DNA of 64,000 nucleotides. It comes from Sphagnum compactum. Its lineage: Eukaryota > Bryophyta > Sphagnopsida > Sphagnales. The notes under the pieces are model-generated. The model ran no database searches. It was not told the DNA's origin and worked only from the letters and a program-made list of their open reading frames with translations. The stretch lies in NCBI GenBank assembly GCA_965153455.1, contig OZ234493.1, forward strand, positions 8,670,213 to 8,734,212, in the 5' to 3' direction. The translations under genes and the position numbers were made by a program. Below are positions 47,930-59,200 of this stretch, one piece after another. How positions within the stretch are numbered: position 1 is the first letter of the stretch; each line of letters starts with the position of its first letter.

Positions 47930-48510
47930 TCCCGTGACACGGCACTGGGAAAAAACTCGGAGTCCAAAGGAGACCCCAAAGAACCCCATAACTGAACGGA
48001 ATTACAAATACATGATATTTCATCCAAATAAATCACCATGCAAAACTTACGAATACATAAATATTTCATCCACAAATCATTCCTCCTAATTGGACGGAAC
48101 TACAAATACATGATATCTCATCCTCATAACCACCCATCCAGAACTCTGAGCTCATTGCACGGTTTCAGGACCTCGACCAGACGGACGGACAGGCGGGTCC
48201 CGATCTGGGTTTCAGGACCTCGACGGTAACCCGTGCCTGCAAGGCACGACACGGCACTGGGAAAAAACTGGGAGTCGAAAGGATATTATGATATTTTCAT
48301 CGGACAGGCGGGTCCCGATCTGGGTTTCAGGACGTCGACGGACGGACAGTTGGGATCTGGGTTTCAGGACCTAGACACACAGACAGTCTGCGTCCAGTTA
48401 TATACGTCACTTTTCTCTGCGTCCAGCCCACTTTTCTCTGCGTCCAGTGGTCACAGACAGTCTGCGTCCAGTGGTCACAGACGCACGGACGGACAAGGTA
48501 CTTTATATAT
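47930..48510. repeat. GC-richer nested tandem repeats
   Basis: Three kinds of words recur: 'cacggcactgggaaaaaact' at 47938 and 48249; 'ggcgggtcccgatctgggtt' plus 'tcaggacctcgac' near 48193 and 48307, with a partial at 48350; and 'ctctgcgtccag' / 'gcgtccagtggtcacagac' four times at 48410-48485. 'tacaaatacatgatatttcatcc'-like words occur at 48002 and 48102. 'acggacggac' words link the units. No coding potential is seen. Confidence 0.8.
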
Positions 48511-48555
48511 AAGATATAGCAGATCAAATTAAAATGAACTGATAACAATGGAGAT

Positions 48556-50088
48556 TTAGTAGTAAACAACTGACTGTTCTGGCCCCTGTCCTTCAGCAAG
48601 ATGAAACTTCACCTGCAGATGTGGACAAGCATAATGTTAGGATTTCCCCTATATGAGCAGATTCAGGGCTGCACATGAGCATGCTGAACTGCCAGTCTTC
48701 ACCCCATAACACTTGAACAGATCACAAGGCTTATATAACATGTACTGAAACAAAAAAGGCAAAAGCAAACACCTGAGTGAAGGGTAGAAAGTGCAATCTG
48801 ACGGAAGTGAACTTGGCCCCATAGAAGCCACTTCCATGTATCATGCTCTTGCCTGCCACTTTCACAACTATAGAGCGCAGACCCTGTCAAGTAGATCCTC
48901 ACTTTAATCAGAAATTCATCATGGTAACATCACTCCAGTAGCTTGCTATTGGGAACACAGAAAACTGGGGTAGGATTCAACCTTGTATGCTCATTCCAGG
49001 ACAAGGGCAACATTTTGCAAGGAGGTGGGTCCGGCCAAAGCCAGCAATGAAGTTGAATCTAATTGCATATCAGATCTTTCCACAGTATTTCTCAGGGTCC
49101 TTAGAACACCTAAAACTACTTTAAAGGTACTGTGGGACACAACAGTCTGCAAGATCTGAACATACTTACTTGGGGATAGCCATAAATAATGCTCTTAATC
49201 TGTCTCCACTTGCTCTCAGTTGCTCTAGCATCTCCTGAATCCCTGCAACATTACCCCACCAAAACCCATTAGGCATGATGAGACTGGTGCATTTACAGCT
49301 ACACATGGACCTGAGAGGATGAATGCTGGCCACTACTGACAACTAACAAAGGACACGTGTTCTCTCCTGTCACAGAGGGCATACCAGGAATGAATAACGT
49401 TTTTCAGCTCGTCGTGCAAAAGCACTTTGACTCTGAATACACTCGGGGCACCTTGCCTTCCCGCGAACCAGATAGAGAAAATCAAAGGCGGGCTGGTATC
49501 CAGGAACTTGTTGGCGAAGGTGTGCAATCCGATGAGTTGCTGAACCCCACCCCATTCGTAAGACGTCGCCATAACGGGCTTGTCTAGTGCTGCTGGACAA
49601 GGAGGGCATCCCTGGGGCGGATCCTCACGCAACACGCCATCCCCGCCCCCGCGCTGGAACACGGAGCCTCCCTCCGCTGCCCAGTGGCAAAAAGAGGGCG
49701 GTTCGTCGTGATTCTCCTCCACGTTACAAATGCGGTCGTAGATCAACCGGTGCTTTGGTTCCCAGGTACGCAACGCTTGTCTCTTCATCTGCTCTGCCTC
49801 TATGTGATGAATCCTGGAGAAATGCGGACTGGCAACGAGATTGAGGCCGTAGACTGTGCCGAAAAGCCCCTTCCAACCTCCCATACAACGCAACGCATCC
49901 AGCTCTCGCAGTCCCGAGCCTGCACAAAGCTCGTTCCACAAGCTTACGTCCTGCGTCGCGTCTCGCCATTGCCTACACACCAGGGCACAAGAGCGCGCGA
50001 TTTCTACCGCAGGTAGCAGTAGCAACACCTTCGCGAAAACTGCATCGGGCAAACTCTCACATCGCCTTCTTAAGCTTGTCGACACCAT
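48556..50088 (-). CDS. F-box protein with FBA (F-box-associated) domain, four exons
   Basis: F-box proteins bring substrates to SCF ubiquitin ligases through Skp1. Exons on the minus strand: 50088-49337, 49242-49170, 48883-48773, 48612-48556; they join in frame to about 330 residues. The F-box is near residues 12-55: SLPDAVFAKVLLLLPAVEIA, then CALVCRQWRDA and SLWNELC. The remainder fits the FBA fold: GGDGVLREDPPQG, MATSYEWGGVQQLIGL, LDTSPPLIFSIWFAGRQGAP, FRVKVLLHDELKNV, then after the junctions YPQGLRSIVVKVAGKS and GFYGAKFTSVRL. In animals this domain in FBXO2/FBXO6 binds N-glycans of misfolded glycoproteins; whether that holds here is unknown. The chosen ATG at 50088 precedes the F-box closely; the upstream ATG at 50172 would add an Arg-Glu run coded by a (TC)n microsatellite and is unlikely. 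The donor of exon 1 (gtagtg) is weak but keeps frame. Confidence 0.85.
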
Positions 50089-50189
50089 CTCCAACAAGAA
50101 GACACAAAGAGCAAAAAACCTCTCTCTCTCTCTCTCTCTCCACCGGTACTCTATCCGAAAATTATTCAGCACATCAATACTCGGGAATG

Positions 50190-50470
50190 AATTCGTGCAG
50201 TGTTCAACAATTTTTCATGCCGCAAAACAAACAAAGCTTGCTCGCTTGCGGATCCGTGCAACGTTCAACCGCTTTTTCAAACCGCAAAACCAAACAAAGC
50301 TTACCAACAACAAAATGATCGTTTCCCGCAGCGGATGGCGAGGGAACAGATCGATCCGGACAGAAAATTCGCAGCAGAGGAGGAAGAAGAAGATCAATCT
50401 GGACGGAGAAGACTCGAATTCGTGCAATGTTCTACAAGTTTTCATGCCGCAAAACAAACGAAGCTCACTA
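50190..50470. repeat. Three copies of a ~45-bp repeat upstream of the F-box gene
   Basis: The words 'ttcatgccgcaaaacaaaca' near 50213, 'ttcaaaccgcaaaaccaaac' near 50275 and 'ttcatgccgcaaaacaaacg' near 50441 are each preceded by 'gttcaac' or 'gttctac' and followed by 'aagct'. The first and third are also preceded by 'gaattcgtgca.tgttc'. They lie in the 5' region of the minus-strand gene. A donor-like GTGAG after CCATGGAGAAG near 50572 hints at a further 5' exon there. Confidence 0.7.
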
Positions 50471-50749
50471 ATAATAAGGACACAAAATGCTCATTTCATT
50501 TCACGCAGCAGCAGAAGAAGAATAAGAAGAATAAGAAGACACGGAACAATCTGAAAAGAGAAAACTCACCTTCTCCATGGACACAGACAGACAATCAGCG
50601 AGCTCTGCAAACGGTAAGGGAAGGGAGACTTTCCTTCGCGGGAAAGAGAACGCGCATTGAACGTTGCAGGCAGTGGCCGTAACAGAGGAGGAAAAGATGT
50701 GCGCGGGAACAACAAAGGAGCCCTTGGAGTTCAAAAAGGGGGCTCGTTT

Positions 50750-53202
50750 ACAAGGGCTTTTCGCATAGGAGAAGGGCCTGTATCAGGTCCTTTCCTACGG
50801 AAAGCAGAGCTGGGATTTTTTCACTTTTTAGAAATAGTGACAGGCTGGCTGAAAACAGGTTTCTTCAGGCAGGTAAGGGAGCTGAAAATACAAAGGAAAA
50901 TCCCAGGCAGTGCTTTACGTACCATCTACCGGGCCTACTGGCACTGTAAGGTCCCCGTTAGGATGTCACCATAATTCAGAAGTTCACTGCCTATTGATTT
51001 CATCTGAGCTAAGACGACTATAAGAGCATCCCCACCAGTGCTCAGTATCTGACCCTGCAAATTAGAATTGGATGAAGAAAAGTCATCATATGTGGGCTTG
51101 GCTCAGGAAAATGGTTTTTCTCCTGCATGTTTGCTCAGTTTGTTGAGGCTGTTAAAAAGTGCAGCAAAGAAATGCACCTGTACAGAAGAGTATAATAAAT
51201 ATGATATGACTGGTGCTCCATGTTTTTGATTGGCCAATCATAGTGATTGATCCAGGTGGGTTGCTATTAGTAGTTCCCACCTATTTGCAGTCCCCATTTC
51301 AGTTTTATGGGTAGGGTTGGAAAAAAGTAATCAACTAAACTTGGATGTGAGAAATATTTTTGTAGGGTCACATATTGAGCCCCGGTGTGGATGCTCTAAA
51401 GGCCACACAGTATTTTGTCCAATCAAATTTCATCTCAGAATTGGTTCAGCCCATGCTTAAGGAAAGAGGCATGGATTTGTGTCTTTTGTATCTCTGTGTT
51501 TTTACAGTTCTTTTTCAACACTAAATTCATGAACAACTTTTCAATACCTTCTCCACCAACTTGCACCCCATTTGTTTTACATTTGCATTTGAATTCAATT
51601 CAATTATTTGATTGAATATTACTTGAGTTAAAATTCAATTCAATTCAATTCAAATTTCCGTCAATGTAATTGAATCAAATCTAATAGATGGCTTCCTTTC
51701 TGCTTTCTATGTGCATCAGCTTCATTTTGTTTGTGCTCAGCTATATTTAATGATTTGCACAAGAGTGCAGTAGGCATGTTGCAATCAGCACTGTGCATTC
51801 CATATTGATTCTCAAATCTCATGATTAACACAGAGAAATTTGCCCCAGTTCTATAGGTGGGGGTGATTCCCAAAATAAGTGGCCTAGGATGAGGCCAAGT
51901 CCAGCCCTTCATTTTGGGAATCAACAACCCCTTGCCCTGCCCCAAACACTCACACACCCATGGGCTTTACCCATCCTACCCTGAGAAGCCAAGGTTATCA
52001 TTGACTTCGAACATGGATAGATCACAATGTGTATGAGGGGAGAGGGCTAACTACACTCCTTCAGAATGCAAGCGATCTTCCACCTAAAGTCAGGCATCGG
52101 AACCCTCCCAATCATAAAAGAGTAAAGAGTAAGCATTATATCCCTCCTCGTTTCTAGGAGGGATATTCATGAATGTGAGGTGCCCTCCAAATAGCCGAGG
52201 AAATTTCTCTGAGTACTTTACCATCCCAGAAAATTCTCAAGATAGGCCCTTCTCCTATACTAGGGATCTGGCACAATTACTCACACCAATGACACAGGTA
52301 GCCATACTGTCAGAAACCCCCCCACTTTCCAGCTTGTGATCTGATGACACCTGGAGTACTTGTCTAGAGTGACATTCTGTTTGCATATCACAGGTTCTGT
52401 ACAATCATCAACACCTCATATCCTAACAACTACCAGCTAAGATAGGTAGGCCAATCAGTACCTGAAACTTGCTTTTGCAGTGGCACTAGCACTACTACCA
52501 CTAGATTGTTGACACCTTTGTCAATGGTGCATCTATTCTCTCTCGCATGATGAACAAGGTTTCGATACTTCCATCCTCCAAGGGACGGCTCCAGCTACAA
52601 ATGTCAAAAAATAACATCTGATAACATTCATATCGTAAAGTAGCATCTATGGCATGGATGTGGATTAAATGGCACCCTTCAAGTAGCATTAATCAAGGTG
52701 AACTTCACATAGGTTGTAAAATAAAGGAAAAGCCACTGCTCATGCCACATAATCTGCTCTGTTTCCATCTGAACAACTGATGTGGAGCGAGTGTCTTTCT
52801 GACAAATTCAGAAAGACGAGATGATGTGCAGAGCCTTTTTCACCCATGAACAAGACTCATGAGGGTCAAAAGATCAATCAAGAAATCACCATGCTTTTGA
52901 CGAGGACAAACCCAGACTACTGCTAACTACCACATTCATGTGGTGTCTTTAGTCCCTCAGTGCACATCACATTGCTTGAATAATATTATGAATTTGATAC
53001 ACAACTTGGAATGGATACAAGAGACAAATAAGCTTTTTTTGCAGGAATGACACTGCTTTGAAGTTTCAAGAGACTACACCCATACAAGGGAACAACTTAT
53101 GATAGCTGCATAAAATGGATCTCTGGGAAAATACCAATGAATTCTTGCACAAGAGATATGCTGAGTGTGGATGTGTCTGACCTTCACATGATCAAAAGGA
53201 GA
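50750..53202. other. Intergenic DNA between the F-box and TPP II genes
   Basis: No gene is supported. AATTC/ATTCA simple repeats lie at about 51590-51655. A perfect 11-bp inverted repeat with a 7-bp loop (ATATCCCTCCT / AGGAGGGATAT) is at 52138-52166, and its right flank to about 52245 is related to 5125-5215. The last 200 bases before 53203 are the 3' side of the TPP II gene. Confidence 0.5.
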
Positions 53203-56200
53203 TCAAAACAGAGGATAAGTGGAAGGAAAGCGGATAGAGAGCCATTTGCGCTCATAAGCAGCCCAATGAGACCACCCGAGTTCTTCCAGAAGCTTGATAC
53301 GAAGCTCAAAAAATTGTTTTTGGGGCGGCTTGCTCTCATCTTGGATCAGGTCATTAAGTGTCTGTCACCAGACAATCAAAATGTTAACTGAAGTCAGCAG
53401 AGGAACAATGTGACAATTGGCAACTGAGGAGATCTAGAGCCAAATGATCAAGAAGTTGCAGCTTTCAGGTTGGAAGGCTCTCTCTTTGAGATAACAGACT
53501 CTGAGCTCACCTTCAGCGCCTTCCCAAGGTAACCAGCACGCTTCTCCCTTCTGACAGACAACATGAGATATTTGGGTGACCCTGTATCAGCCCATTTTCG
53601 CAATTCTGCATAGGTCTCTTCAACTTCATCTGATTGTTTCACTGGGACTTGACCATTCTCTTGGTCCACTGCAGGGGTTCCTGACTTGATGCCCTCACTC
53701 TTCCCATTTTCCTCTCCATTAGAGCCTGGAAAAAATAGCAATCTCCCCCAGAAAAACATTCAATGTCACTTGAAAGTTAAATCATGGTGAGTTTTGTCAC
53801 ATTCATTTTTGTGGTGGGTACAGAGGAACCCTGACTGAAGAAAGTGGCTGATGCTTCTATGAAGCACATTATCTTACCTGTTGCTGAATCCAGGTGTGAA
53901 GGTCCTGACAGAGCATCTGGTTCCTTCTCTTTCTGCATGTGAACATTCACACTTTAGTTCATTTTAATTTCCAATGAAAGAGTGTCAAACAGCATCCTCA
54001 CTAAAATAAACGCAGATGTGAAAGGGGCATCCTGCTTGAGGTTAGCTGCAGAGGGAAATGAGGGTTCTTGCTAAACAAAACCCAAAGATAAGAAAGAATG
54101 CAATGAGGATCCTGCTTATATGACAGGCTCTTTGCTTGAAATAACAAAGTATGCAGATATCAGAGTAGATCTGCAAGTTCATTCCACTGTAAGTTAGGCA
54201 GTGACCAAAGGGCTACGGCAAGGGCTAGTGACATCCTCGAAATGTTGGACCTAGAAGCAAGTGAAAAGGTGTTACTCATGTTAGCTCCAGATGCCAACCT
54301 CATGACATTCGATCAAGCACACAAAGATGACAACTAAGGTGGACAAGAGGAACAAAGGATCACTCTTACTGCAGACTCCTCTTGTTGGATTAGGGCAAGG
54401 CCTTTCCTGTACAGAGCATCAGCCAAAGCATCACGCTGCTTCTCCATTTCCTTCCTAACTTGCTGCATGTTGGCACAAAGTGAGTATCTGTTATCCAATG
54501 TTTCAAGATATTACACAGAGGAAGACGAGATCAGATGGCATTAGCTAGAGACAATAAATGCAAGAACTTGGAAGCAGGAAGGCAAGAGAACTGAAAGTAC
54601 CGCTGCATCAGGATCTTCAGCTTCACTCTTCATTGAGAAATGTCTGGCAAGTGAGTCTGTCTCTACAAGACTAATAACTGCATCAGCTGCATCAATCACC
54701 TGTGACCCACAATGTTCCCATTGCAGACAGCACTAAATGAAACTTCCTAACTGCATGCCCCACATAATCCTTTCATGAGTACCATATCTACTGTTGTAGG
54801 ATACTACACCAGTAGCCCTAACAAGCTAGAACAATTTTGGCTTGAACTACTAGCCATGCAATTGGCAGCACTCCAGAGAGGTCAAATTGGTTCCTCTTTT
54901 GCAATACAAGATTAGAAAGCAGAACCCCTGAACAGACCTCCACATAGAAGTATAATGAGGTGTAGTATTTCAAGTTAAGCCAGATTGAAAAAATGAAAAC
55001 TTTCATGGTTGAACTTGCAGTCCACAAGCCCAGTTTGTCAGTGGTACATTTGAGGAGCCAAATTTTATTTCTGATTGGTAACACTCCCACTTGATATGAT
55101 AGGATGAGTTGAGGACCTTTTCTAAGCCAAATTTTGGTTCTTCTTTCCCTTGGGCACCAGCAACTTTTTGCAAAATCTCCACCATAAGCTGCAGATGTGT
55201 TGGGTACTCAGACTGCACGCAGTGAGCAAAGTGAGGTCAATTCATAGTTAACACACTACAAAGAATGACCTCATGTACTGTCCATCAACTAAAATTCCTG
55301 TGTTGCAATTTTGTACTGTAAAGATGTTGAAGGGCTTGAAATGCAAGTTTTTAGGTGGACACCATGAGTCCACCCAACATCATCATCATAACAGCTGCCT
55401 CTCCAAAAGGGTAGAATATAGCTTAAGAAAGCCATAAGTACCTTCAGAGCCACAGCAAGCTTCTCCATTTCTTCCTGCTCTTCCTTTGTTGACAACAGTA
55501 AGCTCAGCAACACTTTGATCTTTGCATCCCTTACCTTCACCCACCATTGTTTCATTCTCACTCTGCTTGAAAGAACTAATGCTTTCTTGACATATCAGAA
55601 AACAAAAACATGGAAGCAAAGAAGAAAGGGATAGGGAAACAAATTCCAGAACAATACTTTTGTTCCAATATCAGGAGTTACTAAAATCCAGCTGAGGATG
55701 GAAAGAGAATTTGACATGCAAGTTACAACAGAACCAGTGACTTTTTGGTAAAGTAGTTACCTCCTCCTCCAGTGTTTGTGATGTGCTTTTCTTTTCAGAC
55801 CGTTTCTCTGTTGCTTTATCTTTTTCATCTGCCTGGTGCCAAGCGAATCACTACATTCAGACCTCATGTTCAAAATCTCCACAAAAGCAGGGAACTGATT
55901 GTGTATTGAGGAAAGGCAGACAAATTATTTTTGAAAAGACAGTCCAATATGTGTTGATGAGTTGTCACTGGTCAGATTTTTCAATGAAAAGACCTGCAAA
56001 AGAAATTGGGCTGATCTCTCCTTGAACAGGTTGTTTAGATCTACTCCTGTATCTCTGTAGGGAAGGTGTTCAGGTTGCAAACCTTGACAGGTGGAGGGAC
56101 CACAAAAGAAAGCTGGTATTTGGCAGGACATGCAGTCCCTCCATTTCCTTTACCTTGACCATTTCCAATTGAAACTTTACCATAGGTTATTCTACCGATC

Positions 56201-59200
56201 AAAAGTGATCCCAAAGTAGCATCCTGTAAATGATTAAACCATACATGAGAAAAGGAGAGTGACAATTTTTTCTGACATGCTCCATTCTTCTGCTCTCCTA
56301 GCATTCCACTAATGATGCAATACCATCAGCAATTCAAACAAACCAGTTTTGAGTTATGTTCCTGTATCACTGCCCTTGTTCATTCCCCTGTACCACTCAC
56401 CCCATAGAGCTCACCATTTTCTATTGCAACAATCAATAGATTGGCCACAGCAGAATAGACACACTTGCAACAAATAGGGCAAAATCAACAGGTGCCTGAA
56501 ATGGGCACTCAACCTTAGGTATCTTGTCATCAGGTGGAGCAGCAATATAGAAAGGTCGTAATTCCCTGCAACAGCATCATCAAAGTGCACCCCAATAAAG
56601 AATTGACCCTTGGAAGCACCTCAAGCACCTTATCTTTATTGAGCCAACAACAATCTGATCTAATTTAGTGCTGGACATACAGCCTAGAATTAGTATTAAC
56701 AGAGCATGCAACAAAGAAGCACCATAAGATGGCATTCAGAAGGTCATCACACATCCTCATTTCTATACCACCACAGACATCATTCACAGGTTTAGAAGAT
56801 TACAGTGGATAACTTACCCAGATGCCAAGAGAGCATTTTGGAATGGGTCACCACCAGTGATGGCACCATCTAGATATGAATAGAATCCAAGCTTGATCAC
56901 ATTCTGTTGGTCATGAAGAACAACAACATAACCAAAACCTAAGATTTCAATATATGTTTCAGTCCGGAATGAGATCAAACTTATTGCCTGTATTTGACTT
57001 AAGGGAAAAGATAAGAGGAACAGTGGTAGAAAATGGACAGTCAGCAGCTCAGAAGAAACTGTAATAAGGAATGCAGGACAACACCTTCTCTTCTAGATGG
57101 CGGTCAAGCAGCAGAACAGCCTTTTTCAATTTCTCAAGATAAGCCACGTTGTCATGCCTGCCACAATGTCACAACACCAATTTTCAAACAACCAAACTTA
57201 GCCCTCAAATGTGCAATAAAGAGTCATCGTACTACCTTTGGTGGAAGACTTATGTGTCAATAGCTGGACATGCTGCAGTAAAGTCATCTAAGGTTGGTTA
57301 AATCTCCAAATAAAGCTTAAAACCAGATTTTGTCACACATTTGTCTTCTTCCTGTCAAAGTTGATGTGATTGCTGAGTGCCAAAAAATTGCAGTATAGTG
57401 GAGCAAAGCCATTTGAATTTGGTAATTACTGGATATACTCAGATATGAGCCACATTAGAATCCACTCCATATATATCCCTACATTCACCCTCTGCTCTTG
57501 AATAGGTCTTCTTACTTAAAGCCATCAGGCTGTGGCATGCCTAGCCCAGAAGGTAGCCTCATAAATATCAAGACACAGTACCTTGAGAATGTGCATTTAG
57601 TGTTGAGAAAACCACCTAGAAATAAGACCAGATTAATCTATTATCAACTAACTGAATTGGATGATTGGAATAGCTATGCAGAGCAAATTCAAGCACCTGA
57701 TATGTAATATAAGAGTGTAATCGCCTTTTGTGAGTTTCACACTTTCTGGGTACACATCCCCATATAATAGAACCCGCTGCAGCCAACCATACTAAAAGTG
57801 AGCAAGACATGCCTTTGCTACTCTGTGAGATCAGAATTTGCTCAGTGACCAAAACATGGTAAGGTCACATAGCTCTCTTCTATAAGCTAATCCTTGTTGG
57901 AAACCTCTTAGACCTTCAGACATTAAAGTTCTTCAAACTGCAATGGCTACTTTGTTCGGCACACAAAGTTGACCAGACAACAGGTAAAAATCAAGAGTGT
58001 GCACATGAACCAAACCTTGTTTGAATCACACAGCATGAGAAATTGAGACTCCATTTCAGACTCATACATACGGTCATTCAGCAAAGGAAATCGTGGGGTG
58101 ACTTTCCCTGCTTCTGTCAGAGTGAACTTGTACCTGCGTATTGTTCAACAGTCCAGATCATGATATATGAACCTGTAGACTTGATGCACATTTCTAGAAC
58201 ACAGATTTTCAAAGCCCATAAAAGTACAATGAGAAGATTGTCAGTTGATAGCAGTTTGCAAGTTCCAGATGATGTCAGGGGAAAGAGCTCACTTACGTCA
58301 AGGTCAGACCATGTATTTGGCGACCATCAGATAGCTTATCTCTCCCTGCTGACAAAGGCTCTAGCTTCATTTCCACTGCACGATGAGGTGTCCGAACCTG
58401 CCCAGACCAATACAGTACAAGTTACAATGATTAGCTCTACAGAAGAAAATATCCTCACAAAAAATGGCCTTTACGCGAATATTGAATAGACCAACAGAAA
58501 TGGAAGCAACAATCATTAGAACATGAAAAGTCAGTCACTGCAAATATGTAACAAAACTATGACAAGAATTTTAGGAGGCAGAGTCTGACTACTAGGCAAG
58601 AATGGACCCACTCTTGTTTATTTCCTTCCTCAAGAAAAATCAACATCACCTTATTAAGGATTGCAGATGGAGACAGTTCCTCTGTTGTTAATGCTGCCTT
58701 GACATCAATACGTGTTGCTCCCTCACTCCCATTGACAAGTATCTCTGTGTGTGAAGCCAGGAGGCCATGAAATTCAATCTGATCCACAGAAGAACAAACA
58801 GATTACACACATTCTTGTTCATCACTAGCCCCTAGACTCTGATATGCCCACCAGAGATGGAAACATCATGAACTTCTTATTGTGTAGTCATGTTTGTTAC
58901 AGAATAATTGTGTTCTAATCCACTTAATGGTGGCTACTGAAAGTTAACTGGACCAGCAAAAGTTGCCTGGTCAATTTTGAGGATATGGATGAAACAAACC
59001 AAATCTTGGTCAAAACATTAGGACTTCTCGACAAGATTGCAGACAAATCTCCATAACAACTCTTTGAAGGCTTTCATGTGTCAGTTCTGGCAACACCAAA
59101 ACTAACACAACAACAAACTTATGATGGTCATAAACTTATGAGTGTCACACCCAAAGTGTCAAAACTCCTTTCCCTCATCGTGCATAGCAGTCATGCACTG

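Noticed and set aside
50088-50172. Upstream ATG extending the F-box protein by 28 residues
   Set aside because: The extension is an Arg-Glu run coded by a (TC)n microsatellite, typical of a 5' UTR.
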